NCBI RefSeq assembly: GCF_047948215.1
Contig: NC_134455.1
Coordinates: 159,632,575 to 159,696,574, forward strand
Length of the DNA: 64,000 nucleotides
Reading direction: 5' to 3'
From: Lycorma delicatula
Lineage: Eukaryota > Arthropoda > Insecta > Hemiptera > Fulgoridae
The position numbers and the translations under genes were made by a program. The notes under the pieces are model-generated. The model was not told where the DNA came from, ran no database searches, and saw nothing but the letters and a program-made list of their open reading frames with translations. Positions 55,980-64,000 of the stretch are shown piece after piece; position 1 is the first letter of the stretch, and the number at the start of each line of letters is the position of its first letter.

Positions 55980-58300
55980 TGGTAGTAGTTCAGTCAGACT
56001 GAATGAAAAAGTGTTGTGTAATCTTCATTGTTAAAGATATAATATATATATATTTATATATATATATACATATTATACTATACAAAAGTATTAGTTTTAT
56101 ATAAAGCTGAAGATAATTTTTTTTTTAAATACACAATCAAAATATAAAGTCAAAATTAAATGATAATTAGTGATTTAATTAATATGGAGGATTTGGATTA
56201 TTCATGTTCAGCTAGGTTTGTCAGCTAGTAGCAAGTACTGAATGGATAAACAAATACATAGCAAACCTACAGTTAGTTTTTATCTTCACACTTTAAGTAA
56301 AGTACAATAGAAAATACCTGTTTAATGAAAAGGTTACTTATTGAATTGTCAGTTTGATTGGAATTTTTATGCGATTGATAGTTTCCTTGCCCATTCTTCA
56401 GAAAAGGTTACTACTTACCTTCATAAGTCTGTTGTATGTAAGGTGTTCACTTCACCTTTTTCAGACATTGAAAAAGGTGAAGTAAACATTGATTTTTGTA
56501 TTGCTTACTAAATTATTGAGGGCAGCCCTTTCTAGCCTGTGCATTCTTGTTCAAAAATGTTACTATTAAAATTTTTATTTTCATATAAAGATTTTATATT
56601 AATCCATTTTACAACTGAACCCTACTAATCCAGATATGAATGGAGACTTGTGTAGTATATTGAAGAAAATCTTAGGCAAGCCAGAAGTGCACTTTAATTG
56701 GTTACTATAACAATTTAACATAGTATAGCTGCTGCTACTACTATAAGCTGTGGTATAAAATTTACCAAATACAAATTTAAAAAAAAAAGAATAAAATAGT
56801 TGGTAATTTTCAATTATTTATAACAATTATACTTACATAAATGATGGTTATTTTTTTTAAATGTAAATGATACTATAAGCTATAATTATGATTTAGGACT
56901 GAAGATTTTCTGAAATACGTCTTCATTAACAATATATGTTAATGAAATACCAAATCTGGATTAGCAGGGGTTGAAGTATGACTTTTGAATAATTTTAATA
57001 CCAATAAGATTGTTTCTTTCTAAGTGGATTAAAACAGTTGTATTTAAAATAACATAATTTAAAAAAAAAAACATGCATCAACTAACATCGCAGAGTTTTA
57101 TAGCATATTTTTACAGAATTGAAGATTTTGAGTAAGTTAGTAATCTTACTTTGAGTTACCTTCCTCTTACTTCCTCTTATTTTGTGAATTTAATGTGATG
57201 GGTTAGTCATTAAATATTCTTAATATATGATTAGGTATATGTACTTATTCAAATATTTATAAAGAAACAGGGCATATCTTTCATATTAAGACTGATTGAT
57301 ATAAAGTAGTGTATTTTTCATACACAATCAGTGTTGATATCATAGGCCTAGACAATGTGTGGTAATTAAGTTATTTACTGTTGTATGTATGTATATTATT
57401 TTTAACTTTAATGTTGTAATAATTTTTCATCAATAATAAATATTTCTTATCTTAAAATGTGATAGAATTTAAAAATAACTTTGTTAGATATTTATATTAA
57501 ATGTTATACCTATTACCATAATTGCGGCAAAATTATTTACAAGTAATTATATTTATAAAACATAATTTTTTAAATTAAAATATTTGACTGTTAGCTGCTA
57601 TTATATTCATATTAACTAACTGTTATTTATTGTTATTGTTTCCATAGTTAACTATTGTTTGTTATTTGATTTTAGTTTTCTTATTTTCAAGTAAAATAAA
57701 TAATCCATATCATTATTACTATTATAGAAAACGTGTAATATATTTTTTTCTATGTTGTAAAAACATGTAAATAAATTATGTTATCAGTTTTAAATTTAAC
57801 TCTCTTTAATTTATCATTTATGTACAAGTAGTATTTATGAAAACATCACAATATAAAATGTTTTCCTTCTTTTCACCCAAATTTTTACATTTACAAAATT
57901 TGAGTATCATCATCAACCAGCCTACTGATCAGATGTTAATCAGTTAATAATTAATTTGGAATTGATAAATAATTAATAATTGGTAAGTTTTATAAAATTA
58001 AATTTTCAGTCAGTGGTGTCATTCACATTTTTTTTTTAATCATAAAAATGTTTGAATTGGAAAATGTTCAATATTTCAGTTCTTATAAACTAATGTTTTC
58101 CAAGTTCTTATTTAAGAAACTTATACGTGTTACAGTTCTGCTTATTCTGATTCCATTCATCTTGGAGACACTATTTTGAAAATAATAACAGACATCTTTT
58201 TAAGCATATCTATGTAGTTTTGGATCCATTTCCTGACTTCTGTGATACCAATTTACTTTGTTAACTCTCATTTCATTAAGATGTTTCGTAACATTTCTAG
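55980..58300. other. AT-rich intergenic DNA
   Basis: Contains a (TA)n-type microsatellite at 56040-56075 and no recognised gene. Confidence 0.5.
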
Positions 58301-59710
58301 CACCTAAGGTGATGAGTTTTCTTAGCCATGGGAATGAACTGGTCTCTAATGAAGAATCCAAAATTCTTCATTATAATCATCAAATATCCTTCATTGCAAT
58401 CTGCAATCAGGCCTGTACCTCACAGTGAAATTATTCCAGTTCCTGAACCACCTGTGAATGTATGTTTTGACAGCAGTGATGAAGAATCAGGCATTACTAA
58501 GAAGACAACAATGATTTTGATTTTGAATTATCTTCCAATAAGCCACATCTTATATGACAAGGTGAATTAAATGACGTGGTTAGGGATTAAAATTTATCAA
58601 AAAATCAGGCTGAACTGTTAGAATCAAGACTGCAAGGTTGGAATTTACTTCAAAAAATACAAAAATTTCAGGCTTTTGAAGCTGACAAATAGAACTTTCT
58701 CAGTACTTTATTGATGAAAATAATTTGGTTTATTGCACAAATATTGATGAGCTTATGTTGCACTTAGGGCAAGCTCATAAACCTGAGGACTGGTGCCTTT
58801 TCATAGATTTATACAAGTATAGTTTAAAAGTGGTTCTATTACACAACGGTAAAAAATATCCTTCGATACCAATGGCTTATGGTATTAATTTGAAAGAGAC
58901 ACACTCCATGATGAAAGACGTTCTTGAAAAAACAAATTATAAAAATCGTAGCTGCAACATATGTGGTGATTTGAAAGTTATAGCTACTTCGTTAGTCATG
59001 CAGTTAGGCTATACTAAGTACATGTGTTTTCTTTGTGAATGGGACAGCTGAGCTAGAGATAAACATTAAGTTACCAAAGAGTGGAGGAAACAAAACAACT
59101 TAACTCCATATGGGAAAAATATGATTCATGAGCCCTTAGTTGAACTTAAAAAATATCTTTACTCCCTCTCCATATCAAGTTAGGACTAATAAAAGATTTT
59201 TTTTTTAAGCAGTGAAGAAGGATAGTCTCGAATTTTTGTACATCAGGCAGAAATTTCTGAATGTAAGTGAAGGAAAAATTAAAGAAGGGAATATTTGTTG
59301 ATCCTCAAATAAGAGAGTTTGTCAAAGATGATGTATTTAACTAAATGTTAAATAATGTGTAAAGTGCAGCTTGGGCTTCATTTAAAGACATTTGCAAAAC
59401 TTTTCTCAGGAAACAAAAATCTAACAATTACCATGATATTATTAATAAACTTCTTACTTCATAGAGCTATGGGATGTAATATGTCTTTGAAAATACATTT
59501 CCTCCACTCATATCTGGATTTTTTCCTGGACAACCTCAGAGAGGTAAGTGACGAACATGGTGACCATTTCCACCAAGACATTTTGGTGATGGAAAGCCAC
59601 TATAAAGGGAAATGGAATATTAACATGCTAGCTGATTACCATTGGACATTAATTCGGGATATGCCTGAGCCTATTTTTAAAAGAAATGCATCAATGAAAT
59701 CATTCTAAAC
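58300..59710 (+). pseudogene. Decayed copy of a second multicopy arthropod ORF of unknown function
   Basis: In-order + strand pieces read IPVPEPPVNVCFDSSDEES, YCTNIDELMLHLGQAHKPED, LFIDLYKYSLKVVLLHNGKK, GINLKETHSMMKDVLEKTNY, MCFLCEWDS and, after frame breaks, MGCNMSLKIHFLHSYLDFF then SDEHGDHFHQDI. I recognise these as conserved blocks of a long uncharacterised protein that occurs in dozens of copies in several invertebrate genomes. The CNICGDL...FLCEWDS pairs could bind a metal, and the ...HFLHSHLDFF...DEHGERFHQD end has acidic and His residues compatible with a nuclease; both are inferences. Frameshifts and a stop-rich middle (59050-59350) show that this copy is dead. Confidence 0.6.
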
Positions 59711-60179
59711 AGGTATGACCATGCAAAATTATAAATTTTACAGATTTTAACTATATTTTCCCTTAACTTTTTTTTGAAGCACAATTTATCTAAAACTGAA
59801 GGTAATAGAAAAATTGCATTTACAGATGTGTAATGTATGCAAAAAAAACCATTCAAGAAATGGTATCACACTTAGAAAAACAAAACATTTTTTTTTTTTG
59901 TCTATCAGTGTATTTAAAAACTGGGACAGCAAAGATTGATGAGAGTTAAATGCTGGTTGCAGCATATACAAACAATTAGACAGAGGTATTCCCAACTGAA
60001 GGAATTCCAACAGAAGCACCAATTGAAGGAAATTAATTATTTTTTGTATTAATGAAAGTAGAAACAATGATGATAATTTGAGTAAATTTATTTATTGCTA
60101 CAGCATTCTCACTAATCAAAATTAAATTAAATTAATCAACGTAGGAACAATGATAACTTGAGCAGATTTATTTGATAGA

Positions 60180-60720
60180 GTAGTGTCATTAATAGAGTTA
60201 ATGTTAACCACAGTTCCCTCAGACTATAGAAAAATTCTAATTATTGGAAATATAAGAAAGGTTTTGTTACTTAGTTTAAAAAACTATAGGGCAGTTTTTT
60301 TAATGTGTATTTTCTAAAGTATTTGAAAAGATTATGAAAAATCAATCTTTCTTGAAAACCATAACATATTTTACTGATGAAAACCTTAGTAGCTATAGTA
60401 TCAGAGGAACTGCTTACAAGTGATTAAAGTCATACCCTACCAACTGTAAATAATTAGTTGAAATTTCTTTCATCTTTTGATAAGAATACAAGTATAAACT
60501 TTATGTCCTCACTTCAAGATATAGAGTGCCTCAGGGAACTGTTCTTGGCCACCAGCTTTCCTTATTGTTTATTAATGACCCCTCAAAATATCACACTGTG
60601 AGATTTAATTTATTAGGCATTTTTAAAAGAGTTTCTAATAGTTTATATAGAAAGTTTTCAAAAGAACCAGGAAATCTATTAATTAATGAAAATATCAATT
60701 TTAGACTAGGCCATTGAATT
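60180..60720 (+). pseudogene. LINE reverse transcriptase fragment (jockey/CR1-like)
   Basis: The + strand reads NYRAVFLMCIFXSI (worn form of NYRPISLL...KIFEK) near 60280-60330 and PQGTVLGHQLSLLFINDPSK near 60527-60586. The second is the GVPQGSVLGP.LFL.YINDL motif of non-LTR reverse transcriptases. The YADD box and the rest are missing. Clade assignment is uncertain. Confidence 0.65.
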
Positions 60721-61149
60721 GCTAGCATTCAAAATTGATTTCTTCTGTAAATATAAAGTAACTTTTAACTTTATTAAAAACATAATCTTTAATAAAAATT
60801 GAAATTCCTCGTTTATATGTACAGTTGTATAAAAATCGTTGGCAAGCTTGAAATTACTGAGCTGAAAAATAGCATCCTTATTGGTCTACCAATTTCTGAA
60901 AAATATGTAAAATCTAATTATTCACAGAAAAGAAATATTTCAGTTTTAGGCATTGAATATTCATATGGGAAATCTTAATGTTAGTATGGTTAAATGGGAG
61001 GAATCACTGTTTAATATTTTAAAAAGTTTGAGACTACCAACATTATGTGACTAATATTATTAGAATTTATGGTAATTTTAGGGAAAGACTTGATAATACT
61101 GATTATTATTATGTTAGGGTACATGTAATTCTACGGTGGGAGGTATGTG

Positions 61150-62050
61150 AATAGTTAAAATAGGTAAATCAGACAGAAAAAGGATCTTTCCTGTTCTTGT
61201 AAAAAATTCTTTCTCAAAATTTTCAATGACATGGCTTCATGTAAAACACCTTGCAGCCTGATAAATACACCCCATGGCACGTGTCCATTTGGAATGTGAA
61301 ACTCACATTTGGATCCATAAAAGGAACAATCCAACATCGCATCAATATGTCTCCTCATGCAACTGTTCACTTTCCTTTGGATTACTTCAAACGTCGACAT
61401 GTTGAACTGGTGAAGGATGTCAGGGTACAACACCCTTTTATGGTTCAACATCCTGATCTTTGTTACAACAACAGGGATCTGCACCAGCAACCTATTGATG
61501 GCACTCATACCACTAATAATCATGTATAGCCTAGAGAAAAATTCTTAGAAAGATCCTCCACCTCATAAAGTACAAAGGTCAGAGGACCCTTTCGAGCTTC
61601 ACCACCAAAGTCACATGATAATCCAGCCCCAAATAACTCTGCATAAGGCCTAAGTCCCTTGCATGGCTTTCACCAGGCAAAAGAACTTTATGAAACTTGT
61701 AGTCCTTCACCACCTTTTTTTTCTTGACTTGACAATAAAGCCATTGTCATCAAGTTTTTTCCTCTCCCAATTCAGCAACAGAACTGTCAGTAGACTGACA
61801 ATCGACAGAAACTTGCAGCCTGACCCGCACTCAATATTCTCAAGCAAACTGCAGAAATTTCTATTGTTTAAAGACAACATCTTCACAACTCTGTTGACAG
61901 AACTGATTTCCTCCCTCAGCCCACCACATCAAGGTGAATGCGGCTTGCTTTGTATGATCAAAGTCTACTTCTTTCTTCCCTGACACCAGCAAACCAAGAT
62001 CAGAACAATTCTCCCTCGGGTCAGAGACCTTCAGCATTGAGTACTCCATT
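61150..62050 (-). pseudogene. Broken intronless reading frame, protein not recognised
   Basis: The - strand has a good start at 62049 and is open to a TAG near 61863: MEYSMLKVSDPRENCSDLGL, then FTLMWWAEGGNQFCQQSCED. After stops and frame changes come SVDCQSTDSSVAELGEE, KVVKDYKFHKVLLPGESHAR, TFVLYEVEDLSKNF and, open again at 61523-61155, NRLLVQIPVVVTKIRMLNHK then DILHQFNMSTFEVIQRK. The composition is protein-like and GC is well above its surroundings. I do not recognise the family. No poly-A tail or terminal repeat was found, so it may be an old processed copy of a host gene or a piece of an unknown mobile element or virus. Confidence 0.5.
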
Positions 62051-64000
62051 TTAAAATTTATTCAAATATATAAATGACATTAAATATTTTCTTAAAATTT
62101 GCTACAATCAAATGCATCTAATAGAATAAGACATACTGAAACGCTACAGCAGTGAAAACAAAACAAAAGAAAAGCAAATGTTTAAGTATAAATAATAATA
62201 ACAGAAAAAGTAAAATAAAACAAAGGACTTGAAAAATAATAAATTATTCCTAAAACTATTAGTTTGCAGATCCAATCTTAATCAGGAAAAATATATACGA
62301 GATCAATACAACAATGTACTCAGATAAACACATTTAAGTTGGTTGTAAATATTTCTTAGCATTCTATCCAAAAAATAAATCCATAGTGAATTTTTTGTGC
62401 ACATACAGCCGCCGTTTATTAAAAATAATTATGTACTACTGAAAGTATGATAAAATGCTAAACAGTGGATAATGTACCTCTAACTGCTACCACAAATGGG
62501 ATCCTTGGTGAAAATTCCGAAAAATACTTCCCACTGAAGTTATTTCTGTGTTTAAATTCTTTAATTCTTGTCTCTTGAAGTCTTTTTCTATAATGTAATA
62601 CCAGTGGGTAATTCACAAAAAATGAAGCTCCCATCTGGAATTTCATAAAATATTTCTATGAAATAACTCACAGTACTCCTACACAACTAAAATTACCTCT
62701 GTTTCAATTTTCATTACATAAAATACAATTTTTTCTCAAAAGCACAAATCACTTGTATGTAATACAATGTAAAACATTTAATGTGAAATAACCAAGGACC
62801 AGTTATATATTTTATGTTGAAAGAAGAGAGAGGAGGTGATACAGAATTAAATGCAATGTGTGTGAAAGAAGAAAGAGAGAGAGAAACCTACAGACCATTA
62901 ATAAACTGTGCTTTGTATTAAGTAATATGAACTTACAGTAGCTTGCATATAAATTAAGTGTAATCTAATAAATTACAATTTTATACAGAAAAGTTGTATA
63001 TCTGTAAAATTTGTAACTATGACCCATTTTCTTTTTTATATACTACTCTATTTCATAGAAACAATCTGGCTTAGATTCAACAAGCATACTGTAATATATT
63101 ATTATGAAATACATAAGGAGATATATTTAATATGAAATGTATAAAGGAAGGTAAGGAACAGTTCAACTGCTGTTAACTAATACAGTTCAGAATACCAGTC
63201 AATCTCTATATACATCATACTGTGATATATATTACTAGAAATAAATCTGGTCAGCTATTTCCTTCCCTCCAACTCCTAACATTATCTTACCACTGAGCAA
63301 TCCTGTTAGCAGTTGAATCTCAACCCAGTCACTGACATTTACATGCTCTATACCCATCAGTTTATTAAACATATACATTTTTATTTCATGTCTATCAATA
63401 TTATGATGACACATCAACCACATCTAGTCGTTAAATGTAATACACTTTTTTCTCCATCACAAAACCATACCCGTATAAATTTTATAAGAACAGTTAATTT
63501 TTGCAATTCTTGTTTTGAATAACTGCCAATAGATAAGAGTACAACATTCATCTTATCTGCATAAATTACATATTGTAAAATAGCATCAGTCAGGTTACAA
63601 GTAATATAAAAAATATATCTTAAGACAGATCCTAAATACAAACCATATCCTAAGTTGTTGTGTTTTAGCAACAAATGTGTGGTTAGCTGTGAAATGGCAA
63701 TTGTTTGTGGTAGTAGTGGTTGTGATAGTTTGAATGTTTTCTGTTAACTGCTTCTGCAGCAGTAGCAAGGAATGAGATGAAGTGTCTTATGGTGCGTGGT
63801 AAATTCTGAGAAGGTGTCTGGTGTTGTAATTTTTTCTAATTTTGATAATATTGTCAATAACAACTTGTACTTTTTATTGGTTATTATTACAATATCTTTC
63901 ATTAGCATACATTTGAGCCAGTGCTCTTGTATGAAAGAAAATTATATTAAAAAACACATTCATATTATTTAATTTGTATCATATTAAAAGTAAAAGATTG
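62051..64000. other. AT-rich DNA, nothing recognised
   Basis: Short open frames here are not longer than chance for this base composition. No repeat family identified. Confidence 0.5.

Noticed and set aside
61251..61529. Open frame on the + strand with protein-like composition
   Set aside because: It is antisense to the - strand frame at 61155-61523, which continues a longer ordered series of pieces.

Overview
The window is animal nuclear DNA, most likely from an insect and possibly a hemipteran. It is very AT-rich, has long introns and is crowded with eukaryotic transposons. The order is an inference from the types of LINE, SINE and mariner present and was not tested.

The one host gene that can be read with confidence lies on the + strand, from 2592 to the stop codon at 40516-40518. 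Eleven coding exons join in consistent phases into the C-terminal 778 residues of a Rho guanine-nucleotide exchange factor of the Asef/SPATA13/collybistin type (fly RhoGEF3 group): a serine- and arginine-rich N-terminal region, then SH3, DH and PH domains and a short basic tail. The 5' end lies left of the window. A possible extra exon (38111-38176 or 38111-38178) sits inside the PH coding region, and a broken copy of the first DH exon lies just before the SH3 exon.

The introns carry most of the mobile elements. At 1-1668 (- strand) is the 5' half of a LINE with an endonuclease domain. At about 4335-10500 is a decayed Polinton/Maverick-type element with packaging ATPase, PLA2-like domain, structural-protein and protein-primed DNA polymerase B remnants. 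Its polymerase is interrupted by a mariner copy with intact ends (8695-9548). Further elements are Tc1/mariner-type copies at 15508-16837, 18206-19514, 19521-20832, 23332-24303, about 25550-26110 and 32300-33160, a tRNA-derived SINE (22272-22569), a hAT-type MITE (29453-29754), a hairpin MITE (36186-36412) and a Harbinger remnant (36720-37415).

Downstream of the gene (40519-64000) no host gene is convincing. This part holds an AT-rich stretch, a near-identical 3035-bp tandem duplication (46838-49872 and 49873-52907) that covers part of a decayed multicopy ORF, a complete-looking pogo/Tigger-like element (53634-55977), a decayed copy of another multicopy arthropod ORF (58300-59710), a reverse transcriptase fragment (60180-60720) and an unidentified broken reading frame on the - strand (61150-62050). 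No rRNA, functional tRNA or CRISPR was seen.
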